The notes under the pieces: generated by a model
What the model was told of the DNA's origin: nothing
Databases searched by the model: none
Seen by the model: the letters and a program-made list of their open reading frames with translations, nothing else
Made by a program: the position numbers and the translations under genes
Part shown: piece after piece, positions 1 to 5,679 of the stretch
How the letters are laid out: each line of letters opens with the position of its first letter
How positions within the stretch are numbered: position 1 is the first letter of the stretch
Origin: Bacteroides ovatus
GTDB taxonomy: Bacteria; Bacteroidota; Bacteroidia; Bacteroidales; Bacteroidaceae
NCBI GenBank assembly: GCA_030844565.1
Contig: JAUUNK010000099.1
Coordinates: forward strand, 1-17,396
Direction: 5' to 3'
DNA length: 17,396 bases

Positions 1-141
1 GTAGCTTTCCTTATACCTTGCCACCGAGTGGTTCGTTCTTCTGGTGCATTAGGGGGATATCATTGGGGGTTGGAACGAAAGTCGGCGTTAATAGAATGGG
101 AGAGAAGTGTACATAAAAATCAAACTATAAATAAAATATGA
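1..141 (+). CDS. Methylated-DNA--protein-cysteine methyltransferase (Ada/Ogt type), C-terminal end only
   Basis: Reading frame 1 is open from the first base to TGA at 139-141 and encodes the last 46 residues of an O6-alkylguanine-DNA alkyltransferase. The fragment begins VAFLIPCHRVVRSSGALGGY and continues with HWGLERKSALIEWE. PCHRV is the active-site motif: its Cys accepts the alkyl group from O6-methylguanine in a single-turnover suicide reaction, and the downstream GY.WG..RK.LL block is the normal end of the domain. A 12-residue tail (RSVHKNQTINKI) follows. Whether the full gene is the stand-alone Ogt type or the bifunctional Ada type with an AraC regulator domain cannot be told, because the 5' part is outside the window. 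The stop codon overlaps the start of the next gene as ATGA, so the two repair genes are probably one transcript and translationally coupled. Confidence 0.88.
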   Translation, partial: VAFLIPCHRVVRSSGALGGYHWGLERKSALIEWERSVHKNQTINKI

Positions 142-902
142 AGATAATTACTTATAATGTAAATGGGTTGCGCGCGGCGGTTACTAAAGGGTTATGTGAA
201 TGGTTGTCACAGGAAAACCCGGATATTTTGTGTCTTCAAGAGACAAAACTACAACCGGAACAATATCCGGCTGAAGCATTCGAAGCATTAGGATATAGAT
301 CCTATTTGCATTGTGCCAGGAAGAAAGGATATAGTGGAGTAGCTATATTAACAAAGCGGATTCCTGACCATATTGAGTATGGAATGGGAATTGAAGCCTA
401 TGACAATGAAGGACGCTTTATTCGCGCAGATTACGGCGAGGTCTCAGTGGTAAGTGTATATCATCCTTCTGGTACGAGCGGCGAGGAACGTCAGGCATTT
501 AAAATGGAGTGGCTGGAAGACTTCCAACAATATGTGATGGAATTGCGTAAATCACGTCCTCTTCTTCTTCTCTGCGGTGACTTTAATATTTGCCACCAAC
601 CTATAGATATACACGACCCGGTGAGAAATGCCAATAATAGCGGTTTCCTCCCGGAAGAACGGGATTGGATGTCCAGATTCTTATCAGCCGGATTCATAGA
701 TTCTTTTCGCGAGCTTTGTCCTCAAAAGCAAGAATATACTTGGTGGAGTTACCGCTTTCAGGCCCGTGCTAAGAATAAAGGATGGAGAATTGACTACTGT
801 ATGGCCAGTGAACCTATGCGCCCTTTGTTGCGAACAGCACGAATTTTGAAGGAGGCTGTCCACTCAGATCATTGCCCTATGATACTGGAAGTGGAAGTTT
901 AG
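138..902 (+). CDS. xth: Exodeoxyribonuclease III / AP endonuclease (ExoIII, Xth family)
   Basis: A 254-residue member of the endonuclease/exonuclease/phosphatase superfamily, exonuclease III branch, which cuts DNA 5' of abasic sites in base-excision repair and removes 3'-blocking groups. The usual ordered motifs are present: YNVNG at 6-10 (Asn7), LQETKL at 34-39 (metal-binding Glu35), SVYHP at 106-110 (catalytic Tyr108), GDFNI at 147-151 (Asp148, Asn150), WRIDY at 216-220 (Asp219) and HSDHCP at 242-247 (Asp244-His245 pair). Length is normal for the family (about 250-270). The ATG lies inside the stop of the upstream alkyltransferase gene (ATGA), and no good Shine-Dalgarno site precedes it, which fits translational coupling. 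Residues required for catalysis all look intact. Function is a confident family assignment; the balance of AP endonuclease against exonuclease activity is not predictable here. Confidence 0.97.
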   Translation: MKIITYNVNGLRAAVTKGLCEWLSQENPDILCLQETKLQPEQYPAEAFEALGYRSYLHCARKKGYSGVAILTKRIPDHIEYGMGIEAYDNEGRFIRADYGEVSVVSVYHPSGTSGEERQAFKMEWLEDFQQYVMELRKSRPLLLLCGDFNICHQPIDIHDPVRNANNSGFLPEERDWMSRFLSAGFIDSFRELCPQKQEYTWWSYRFQARAKNKGWRIDYCMASEPMRPLLRTARILKEAVHSDHCPMILEVEV

Positions 903-916
903 TCCAGTTTTAATGT
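884..916 (+). terminator. Possible weak terminator at the 3' end of xth
   Basis: ACTGGA at 884-889 and TCCAGT at 903-908 form a perfect 6-bp inverted repeat with a 13-base loop, followed by TTTTAATGTTTTTT. The hairpin overlaps the xth stop codon (TAG 900-902). The stem is short, so it is a weak candidate. The minus-strand gene ends at 910, so the two genes converge almost head-on. Confidence 0.35.
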
Positions 917-1164
917 TTTTTCTTTTGAAGATATTCCTTGTTGGCGGAGGCCATCATTGCTTCAACAGCACCTTCCATTGAGTCTTTATACTTTTTCCTC
1001 ATATTCCTCCAGTCTCTCAGGTTAGTAATCTTGGGACGTTGGAGGGGGGCGTGGAGAGGTTCCATTGGCTGTATTTGGTCAGTGTAATCGTCTTTTTGAG
1101 CTGATTCCATCATAGCGGTGATGGCTATTCCGGTATGGTCTTTGTATTTAGTAACCTTTTTCAT
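910..1164 (-). CDS. Small protein of unknown function with a duplicated KYKD...AMM.SA.K motif
   Basis: I do not recognise this 84-residue basic protein. It has no signal peptide and no membrane segment. Its clear feature is an internal duplication: residues 6-24 (KYKDHTGIAITAMMESAQK) and 58-76 (KYKDSMEGAVEAMMASANK) match at 11 of 19 positions, a fixed pattern KYKD-x4-A-x2-AMM-x-SA-x-K. Each copy looks like one amphipathic helix. The copies are joined by a Pro-rich stretch (residues 31-46) and a short RDWRNMRKK basic segment. The gene lies 21 bases downstream of the YjbQ-family gene on the same strand and probably shares its transcript. It converges on xth with 7 bases between. The two copies differ at many codon positions while keeping the protein pattern, which argues for a real, selected coding sequence. 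Function is unknown. Confidence 0.72.
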   Translation of the reverse strand: MKKVTKYKDHTGIAITAMMESAQKDDYTDQIQPMEPLHAPLQRPKITNLRDWRNMRKKYKDSMEGAVEAMMASANKEYLQKKKH

Positions 1165-1185
1165 GTAAATATGTTTTTCACTATT

Positions 1186-1593
1186 TTATATTAAAGTCAC
1201 GCTAAGCTTACGATTGCCCCCTCCATCACGAAATTCACCAAGATAAATACCTTGCCATGTACCAAGGTTTAAACGATTTTTTTTGATTGGTATAGTAATG
1301 GAGCTTCCTATAAGAGAAGCTTTGATATGGGCACTCATATCATCGGCACCTTCTAAGATGTGGATGAAGTATGATACTCCATCGGGAACAAGTTTATTAA
1401 AGAAAGTATTGAAGTCTGCGCGGACATCAGGATCGGCATTTTCGTTAATAGTAATTCCAGCGGAAGTGTGCTTGATGAATACTACAAGCAAACCATGCTC
1501 CGGTAACGGAGGAAGCTGCGATAAAATGTCCTGCGTAATGAGATGAAAACCGCGTGGATAATGCTTGAGTTGTATATCAAAAGTGAGTGCCAT
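1186..1593 (-). CDS. YjbQ-family (UPF0047) protein
   Basis: A 135-residue member of the UPF0047/YjbQ family, small trimeric proteins of the size seen here. E. coli YjbQ has been reported to have weak thiamin-phosphate-synthase-like activity, but the physiological role is unsettled. Family signatures visible are KHTSAGITINENADPDVRAD (41-60), DDMSAHIKASLIGSS (84-98) and GTWQGIYLGEFRDGG (111-125). The conserved His42, His89 and Glu120 are candidates for metal binding. I chose the ATG at 1591-1593 (start MALTFDIQLK) and not the open frame that extends upstream to 1695: the family begins here, the extension (MLFVLSLPFYF...) is unlike any member, a purine-rich AAAGAAAGAAGT precedes this ATG, and a -7 promoter element sits at 1622-1629, inside the longer frame. 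It is probably the first gene of a two-gene unit with the 84-residue protein. Confidence 0.92.
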   Translation of the reverse strand: MALTFDIQLKHYPRGFHLITQDILSQLPPLPEHGLLVVFIKHTSAGITINENADPDVRADFNTFFNKLVPDGVSYFIHILEGADDMSAHIKASLIGSSITIPIKKNRLNLGTWQGIYLGEFRDGGGNRKLSVTLI

Positions 1594-1621
1594 ACTTCTT
1601 TCTTTAAAAGGTTTATGGTTA

Positions 1622-1648
1622 CAAAGATAGTTTTTTATAATTTTGCAA
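1622..1648 (-). promoter_or_regulatory. Bacteroides-type promoter for the YjbQ-family gene
   Basis: On the minus strand TATCTTTG (1629-1622) matches the -7 element TAnnTTTG of the primary Bacteroides sigma factor. A TTG at 1648-1646 lies 16 bases upstream, somewhat closer than the usual 19-20, so the -33 element is weak. The -7 element ends 28 bases before the chosen start codon. Confidence 0.55.
1638..1645 (+). promoter_or_regulatory. Bacteroides -7 element for the C_GCAxxG_C_C gene
   Basis: TAATTTTG on the plus strand matches TAnnTTTG and ends 25 bases before the ATG at 1671. No good -33 TTTG lies at the expected distance. It is interleaved with the divergent minus-strand promoter: its -7 box falls between the -7 and -33 boxes of the other. 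Confidence 0.45.
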
Positions 1649-1670
1649 CGAAATAAAATAGGAAAATAGA

Positions 1671-2129
1671 ATGGAAGAGAGAGTACAAAAAGCAATTGAA
1701 TTGTTTAAAAAAGGTTATAACTGTTCTCAATCGGTAGTAGGAGCCTTTGCAGATATGTATGGTTTCACCGAGGAACAGGCTTTTCGAATGTCAGCTTCTT
1801 TTGGAGGTGGCATCGGCAGAATGCGTGAAACATGTGGGGCAGCCTGTGGTATGTTCCTTTTGGCTGGCCTTGAAACTGGAGCAACGGATGGTGGAGATCG
1901 TGAAGGGAAAGCTGCTAATTATGCTGTGGTGCAACAATTGGCTGAAGAATTTAAGAAAAGAAATGGGTCTCTTATCTGTAGAGAATTGTTGGGATTGAGA
2001 AAACAAGATACTGTTTCGTCAGTTCCCGAAGAACGGACTGTACAATACTATACAAAGCGCCCCTGTGCAAAAATGGTGGAGGAAGCAGCACGTATCTGGT
2101 CCGAATTTCTTGAAGAACGCTCGAAATAA
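1671..2129 (+). CDS. C_GCAxxG_C_C family putative redox protein
   Basis: A 152-residue protein of the C_GCAxxG_C_C family (TIGR01909), small cysteine-rich proteins thought to be redox-active but with no established reaction. The family pattern is complete: YNCSQSVV with Cys18, FGGGIGRMRETCGAACG at 44-60 with Cys55 and Cys59, LICRELLG with Cys103, and KRPCAKMV with Cys132. The protein is soluble, with no signal peptide. The start is well supported: the ATG follows an A-rich leader, and the MEERVQKAIELFKKGYNC opening is typical of the family. It is transcribed divergently from the YjbQ-family gene with only 77 bases between start codons. A 155-base spacer with its own promoter separates it from the next plus-strand gene, so it is probably monocistronic. 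No obvious terminator follows. Confidence 0.92.
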   Translation: MEERVQKAIELFKKGYNCSQSVVGAFADMYGFTEEQAFRMSASFGGGIGRMRETCGAACGMFLLAGLETGATDGGDREGKAANYAVVQQLAEEFKKRNGSLICRELLGLRKQDTVSSVPEERTVQYYTKRPCAKMVEEAARIWSEFLEERSK

Positions 2130-2203
2130 GGTGACAATAGCGGTTTTTATTACAATAATAATAAAAAAATGGCTAATAAAGTGTTCTATAACATAAATAT
2201 AAC

Positions 2204-2211
2204 TATCTTTG
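2204..2211 (+). promoter_or_regulatory. Bacteroides -7 element for the DUF2582 gene
   Basis: TATCTTTG matches TAnnTTTG exactly. At -33 there is only TGTT (2182-2185), 18 bases upstream. The predicted leader is about 65 bases before the ATG at 2285 and holds only short, unconvincing pairings, such as TTTTAG/CTAAAA. Confidence 0.6.
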
Positions 2212-2284
2212 CAACCAAAATAAACTCTGAAGCGTTTTAGCTTTTGACTTTAATAAGCATGTCTAACTAAAATTTCTAAAGCAA

Positions 2285-2485
2285 ATGTTAAGAAAGAAAG
2301 CAGGTGAAATCGCAGGTAAAATCTGGATAGCACTGAATGGAACAGAAGGTATGACTGCCAAGCAACTGAAAAAAGCAACTAAACTTGTTGACAAAGATTT
2401 ATTCTTGGGGCTTGGTTGGTTATCAAGAGAAGACAAAGTTTCTACAACAGAAGTAGATGGTGAAATCTTTGTAAAGTTGATCTAA
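2285..2485 (+). CDS. Winged-helix DUF2582 family small protein
   Basis: A 66-residue protein of the DUF2582 (winged helix-turn-helix) family, common in Bacteroidetes. Structures of Bacteroides members show a winged-helix fold, but no DNA target or function is established. The sequence fits: helix 1 in KKAGEIAGKIWIALNG (4-19), a helix-turn-helix with MTAKQLKKATKLVDKDLFLGL (23-43), and a beta wing from REDKVSTTEVDGEIFVKLI (48-66). GMTAKQLKKAT resembles the 'positioning' helix and LVDKDLFLGLGWL the recognition helix. It is monocistronic: its own promoter lies upstream and a strong hairpin terminator follows 26 bases after the stop. Length equals the whole domain, so any partner or effector must be separate. 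It could be a transcription regulator or a nucleoid-like protein; the sequence does not decide. Confidence 0.9.
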   Translation: MLRKKAGEIAGKIWIALNGTEGMTAKQLKKATKLVDKDLFLGLGWLSREDKVSTTEVDGEIFVKLI

Positions 2486-2511
2486 GCGAGTTACTCACTT
2501 ATCAATAAAAA

Positions 2512-2553
2512 ATGCGTTGGTACATAGAATTTATGGTATCAACGCATTTTTTT
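2512..2553. terminator. Strong bidirectional intrinsic terminator
   Basis: ATGCGTTG at 2512-2519 pairs with CAACGCAT at 2540-2547. The stem continues inward through GTAC/GTAT with one G-U pair, and through ATA/TAT after a single bulged G, giving about 15 bp and a 5-base loop. Seven T follow (2547-2553) and an A-run precedes (2506-2512), so it can stop the DUF2582 transcript on the plus strand and the yihY transcript on the minus strand, which ends at 2584. Confidence 0.9.
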
Positions 2554-2583
2554 ATGTCGGAAAAGAGAGGTAAAAGGAGTTTT

Positions 2584-3525
2584 TTATTTTTCATTTACAG
2601 GCCTGTCTTCATGTATTTCGACGGTTCGAGTAGCTACGGCATATTCGTCTGGAAAGATTTTACCACCCATCTCATTTGCCCATGCCTGAGTGAATTCGGC
2701 ACCTACGTAAATAATGATGGCAGAGTAATAAAACCAGGTAATGAGGATAGCCATAAAGGCTGCTGCTCCATAGACGGTTCCTACATTGGCAATTCCCATA
2801 TAAAGAGAGATTCCCCATTGACCCACGAGAAGCAGTACAGTGGTTACCATAGCTCCTACACGAACATCTTTGCTTTTAATTTTTGCGTCTGGTAATATCT
2901 TAAATATTAAGGTAAAGATGATAGCCGTTACTGCTATGTTTATAAGGATTCCTACTATTTTGACTAATGATTCTGCCACGTCTGGATAATTGGCCATGAA
3001 TCTTCTGCTTAAATCTCCAATGATATTGGTTATGCTAAATGTAACTAGCAGGATAAAAGCAAATACCAGAATGATAGAGAAAGAGAGTAAGCGATTTTTG
3101 ATATATTTGAGCCAACTTTTCTTGGGGACTGCTTTTATTCCCCAAATAGTATTTAGTGCACTTTGTATTTCTGCAAAAATAGTAGTCGCACCGAAGATAG
3201 AAACTCCTACGCTGACAATGGTGGCAAAGGTAGAAGAATTTGACTTATGTGCATTATTAATGATGGAACTGAGTGCATCAATTACATCCGCTCCAACGAT
3301 AGGCTTTAGTTGAGCATACAACTGGTCAGCTAAGTCGGTATGAAAAAATACTCCTATGGTAACCAGAAGAGAGAGAAAAGGAATAATGGAAAATACGGTC
3401 GCATAAGCCAATGAAGCACCTAATCGCGTGACATTGTCATCTGCAAATCCTTGGAAAGTTTCCTTGATGATTTTAAATAATACTTGGAAACTAAGTTTTT
3501 TTTTATTTTTTGGTTGTTCTTTCAT
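2584..3525 (-). CDS. YihY/BrkB-family inner membrane protein
   Basis: A 313-residue integral membrane protein of the YihY/virulence factor BrkB family (once mislabelled RNase BN). Members have about six transmembrane helices and no firm biochemical function. Family landmarks are RLGASLAYATVFSIIPFLSL (34-53), FGATTIFAEIQSALNTIWGI (109-128), the PDAKIKSKDVRVGA segment (about 209-222), and YYSAIIIYVGAEFTQAWA near the C terminus. Hydrophobic spans lie at about 45-62, 97-115, 148-168, 184-206, 223-244 and 256-278. The N terminus is basic (MKEQPKNKKK), as expected for a cytoplasmic end, and the C-terminal 30 residues are hydrophilic. The ATG at 3523-3525 follows AGGTAA on its strand. It is transcribed divergently from lepA and ends at the shared bidirectional terminator. 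Confidence 0.93.
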   Translation of the reverse strand: MKEQPKNKKKLSFQVLFKIIKETFQGFADDNVTRLGASLAYATVFSIIPFLSLLVTIGVFFHTDLADQLYAQLKPIVGADVIDALSSIINNAHKSNSSTFATIVSVGVSIFGATTIFAEIQSALNTIWGIKAVPKKSWLKYIKNRLLSFSIILVFAFILLVTFSITNIIGDLSRRFMANYPDVAESLVKIVGILINIAVTAIIFTLIFKILPDAKIKSKDVRVGAMVTTVLLLVGQWGISLYMGIANVGTVYGAAAFMAILITWFYYSAIIIYVGAEFTQAWANEMGGKIFPDEYAVATRTVEIHEDRPVNEK

Positions 3526-3545
3526 TTACCTGATTTTTTGTTGTA

Positions 3546-3572
3546 TGAACAAGTGATTTATACTTTTGTTCA
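3546..3572. repeat. Inverted repeat in the yihY leader region
   Basis: TGAACAA at 3546-3552 and TTGTTCA at 3566-3572 are perfect 7-bp inverted copies separated by 13 bases. They sit 20-47 bases upstream of the yihY start. This could be an operator or a leader hairpin. I see no TAnnTTTG element for yihY nearby, so its promoter is not located. Confidence 0.5.
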
Positions 3573-3652
3573 AGCTAAGTAACGCATGATAGAATGAAGA
3601 TTCCTTGGCGGATTAATAGGAGGGCTGCTTTTACAATATAGATTATTTTCTT

Positions 3653-3660
3653 TATCTTTG
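3653..3660 (+). promoter_or_regulatory. Bacteroides -7 element for lepA
   Basis: TATCTTTG matches TAnnTTTG exactly. A T-rich TTTTAC (3629-3634) lies about 18 bases upstream as a poor -33 element. This predicts a leader of about 90 bases before the lepA ATG at 3759. The rest of the 233-base divergent spacer (3526-3758) holds an inverted repeat near yihY and three leader hairpins, listed separately. Confidence 0.6.
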
Positions 3661-3661
3661 C

Positions 3662-3736
3662 GCCTGAAAAAGGCTGGAACTTTAGCAAAACAGATTTGCT
3701 TTGCAATGAGTTTGCTAAGCTATACACGCCTGTATA
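3662..3736 (+). promoter_or_regulatory. Structured lepA 5' leader with three consecutive hairpins
   Basis: Three perfect inverted repeats lie in a row downstream of the -7 element: GCCT-gaaaa-AGGC (3662-3674); TTAGCAAA (3682-3689) with TTTGCTAA (3711-3718), whose loop holds a smaller TTGC-ttt-GCAA hairpin; and TATACA-cgcc-TGTATA (3721-3736). They fall between the expected transcription start and the ATG at 3759. Function is inferred only from position; none matches a riboswitch class that I recognise. Confidence 0.45.
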
Positions 3737-3758
3737 AATATGTAATATATAGAAAAAG

Positions 3759-5540
3759 ATGAAGAATATACGAAACTTTTGCATTATTGCTCACATTGAC
3801 CACGGTAAATCTACTCTTGCAGACCGTCTGCTGGAGTTTACTAATACTATACAAGTGACTGAAGGTCAGATGCTGGATGATATGGAGTTGGAAAAGGAAA
3901 GAGGCATTACTATCAAAAGTCATGCCATACAAATGGAATATGTATACAAAGGAGAAAAATATATTCTGAACCTGATTGATACTCCGGGACACGTTGACTT
4001 TTCTTATGAAGTTTCTCGTTCTATTGCTGCTTGTGAAGGTGCTTTGTTGGTAGTGGATGCTTCTCAGGGAGTGCAGGCGCAGACCATATCCAATCTTTAT
4101 ATGGCTATTGAGCATGATCTTGAAATCATACCTGTCATTAACAAATGTGATATGGCGAGCGCGATGCCCGAAGAAGTAGAAGATGAAATTATCGAACTGC
4201 TGGGATGTAAGCGGGAAGAAATCATACGTGCTTCGGGAAAAACTGGATTGGGAGTGGAAGAAATTCTGAAAGCAGTAATCGAGCGTATTCCTCATCCAGA
4301 AGGAGATGAGGAAGCGCCTTTGCAGGCATTAATATTTGATTCTGTTTTTAACTCGTTTCGTGGGATTATCGCTTATTTTAAAATAGTTAATGGGGTTATT
4401 CGGACTGGTGATAAAGTGAAGTTTTTTAATACTGGAAAAGAATATGTAGCAGATGAGATAGGGGTACTAAAAATGGAAATGGTGCCTCGTAAAGAGCTTA
4501 AGACTGGGGATGTAGGATATATTATTTCAGGCATCAAGACTTCACGGGAAGTAAAGGTGGGAGATACGATTACTCATATTGCACGTCCCTGTGAGAAAGC
4601 TATTGCTGGATTTGAAGAAGTGAAGCCGATGGTGTTTGCAGGTGTTTACCCGATTGAAGCAGAAGAGTTTGAAGATTTGAGGGCTTCTTTGGAGAAACTT
4701 CAGTTAAATGATGCTTCTCTGACTTTTCAGCCGGAATCTTCGCTGGCTTTAGGATTCGGCTTTCGGTGTGGTTTTTTAGGTTTGCTCCATATGGAAATTG
4801 TACAAGAGCGTTTGGACCGTGAATTTGATATGAATGTTATAACTACTGTTCCTAATGTTTCTTACCATATTTATGACAAGCAGGGAAACATGACTGAAGT
4901 CCATAATCCTGGTGGAATGCCTGACCCTACTTTTATAGACCATATTGAAGAACCTTATATTAAAGCATCCGTTATTACTACGACTGATTATATAGGTCCT
5001 ATCATGACTCTCTGTCTTGGAAAACGTGGAGAGCTAATCAAACAGGAATATATTTCGGGAAATCGTGTAGAACTTCATTATAATATGCCATTGGGGGAAA
5101 TTGTGATTGATTTCTATGATAAACTGAAGAGTATCTCAAAGGGATATGCTTCGTTTGATTACCATCCTAATGGTTTTCGTCCTTCTAAGCTAGTAAAATT
5201 GGATATCTTGTTGAATGGGGAGTCTGTGGATGCGCTTTCTACTTTGACACACATTGATAATGCTTATGATATGGGTCGCCGCATGTGTGAGAAACTGAAA
5301 GAATTAATACCTCGTCAACAGTTTGAGATTGCCATACAGGCTGCTATTGGTGCTAAAATTATTGCTAGAGAGACAATTAAAGCGGTGCGTAAAGATGTGA
5401 CGGCGAAATGTTATGGTGGTGATATCAGTCGTAAGCGGAAGCTGTTGGAGAAGCAGAAGAAGGGTAAAAAACGTATGAAGCAAATTGGCAATGTGGAAGT
5501 ACCGCAAAAAGCCTTCCTCGCTGTATTAAAACTGGATTAG
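3759..5540 (+). CDS. lepA: Elongation factor 4 (LepA), back-translocating ribosomal GTPase
   Basis: A 593-residue LepA/EF4, a translational GTPase that acts on the ribosome. It has been linked to back-translocation in vitro and to initiation or 30S biogenesis in vivo. The G domain has all motifs: G1 AHIDHGKST (11-19), the switch I ERGITI (47-52), G3 DTPGH (74-78) and G4 NKCD (128-131). The EF-G-like domains II, III and V follow; FGFRCGFLGLLHMEIVQERL in the middle is typical of domain III. The LepA-specific C-terminal domain ends in the conserved basic SRKRKLLEKQKKGKKRMKQI and VPQKAFLAVLKLD. The length and start (MKNIRNFCIIAHIDHGKST) are normal for the family. It is divergent from yihY and is followed by an antiporter gene in the same direction after a structured 139-base spacer. 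Confidence 0.98.
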   Translation: MKNIRNFCIIAHIDHGKSTLADRLLEFTNTIQVTEGQMLDDMELEKERGITIKSHAIQMEYVYKGEKYILNLIDTPGHVDFSYEVSRSIAACEGALLVVDASQGVQAQTISNLYMAIEHDLEIIPVINKCDMASAMPEEVEDEIIELLGCKREEIIRASGKTGLGVEEILKAVIERIPHPEGDEEAPLQALIFDSVFNSFRGIIAYFKIVNGVIRTGDKVKFFNTGKEYVADEIGVLKMEMVPRKELKTGDVGYIISGIKTSREVKVGDTITHIARPCEKAIAGFEEVKPMVFAGVYPIEAEEFEDLRASLEKLQLNDASLTFQPESSLALGFGFRCGFLGLLHMEIVQERLDREFDMNVITTVPNVSYHIYDKQGNMTEVHNPGGMPDPTFIDHIEEPYIKASVITTTDYIGPIMTLCLGKRGELIKQEYISGNRVELHYNMPLGEIVIDFYDKLKSISKGYASFDYHPNGFRPSKLVKLDILLNGESVDALSTLTHIDNAYDMGRRMCEKLKELIPRQQFEIAIQAAIGAKIIARETIKAVRKDVTAKCYGGDISRKRKLLEKQKKGKKRMKQIGNVEVPQKAFLAVLKLD

Positions 5541-5543
5541 AAT

Positions 5544-5597
5544 CGTCCTTCTAGTGGGACGAAAAAAGTCTTGTTCTTGTTGAACAAATAGTCCCAC
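5544..5597 (+). promoter_or_regulatory. Mutually exclusive hairpins between lepA and the antiporter gene
   Basis: CGTCC (5544-5548) can pair with GGACG (5557-5561). The overlapping GTGGGAC (5554-5560) can instead pair perfectly with GTCCCAC (5591-5597). Between the latter two arms sits another perfect hairpin, TTGTTC (5571-5576) with GAACAA (5582-5587). Only one of the first two pairings can form at a time, an arrangement like an attenuator switch. No clear TAnnTTTG promoter is seen in the 139-base spacer, so this RNA is probably made by read-through from lepA. Confidence 0.45.
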
Positions 5598-5617
5598 AGT
5601 GAGTTTTCTAATAAACC

Positions 5618-5664
5618 AGGTGATTGCTGTCTGTCTACAGAGCTTTCCTGGCAGTCACTTTTAA
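5618..5664 (+). terminator. Terminator-like hairpin just before the antiporter start
   Basis: AGGTGATTGC (5618-5627) pairs with GCAGTCACTT (5651-5660) over 10 bp, including two G-U pairs, and the descending arm runs into TTTT (5659-5662). The 23-base loop can form a smaller TCTGT/ACAGA hairpin. CCAGG (5616-5620) with CCTGG (5647-5651) is a competing pairing. It may end lepA transcripts, or act conditionally on the antiporter gene, whose ATG is only 15 bases downstream. Confidence 0.5.
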
Positions 5665-5679
5665 AAGAAAGATTTAAAA

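Noticed and set aside
1594..1695. N-terminal extension of the YjbQ-family gene (34 extra codons)
   Set aside because: It contains the predicted promoters, and the family starts at MALTFDIQLK.
2512..2895. A 127-codon open frame on the plus strand over the 3' end of the YihY/BrkB gene
   Set aside because: It starts inside the terminator hairpin and runs antisense to a gene with clear family motifs; its translation looks like a low-complexity shadow.
3720..4295. A 191-codon open frame on the minus strand opposite the start of lepA
   Set aside because: It is antisense to the conserved GTPase motifs of lepA and has a random Phe/His/Ser-rich composition.
5541..5679. A known Na+-sensing riboswitch ahead of the antiporter gene
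   Set aside because: The stems are there, but I could not match the conserved core of a known Na+ class. The region is reported only as unnamed alternative hairpins.
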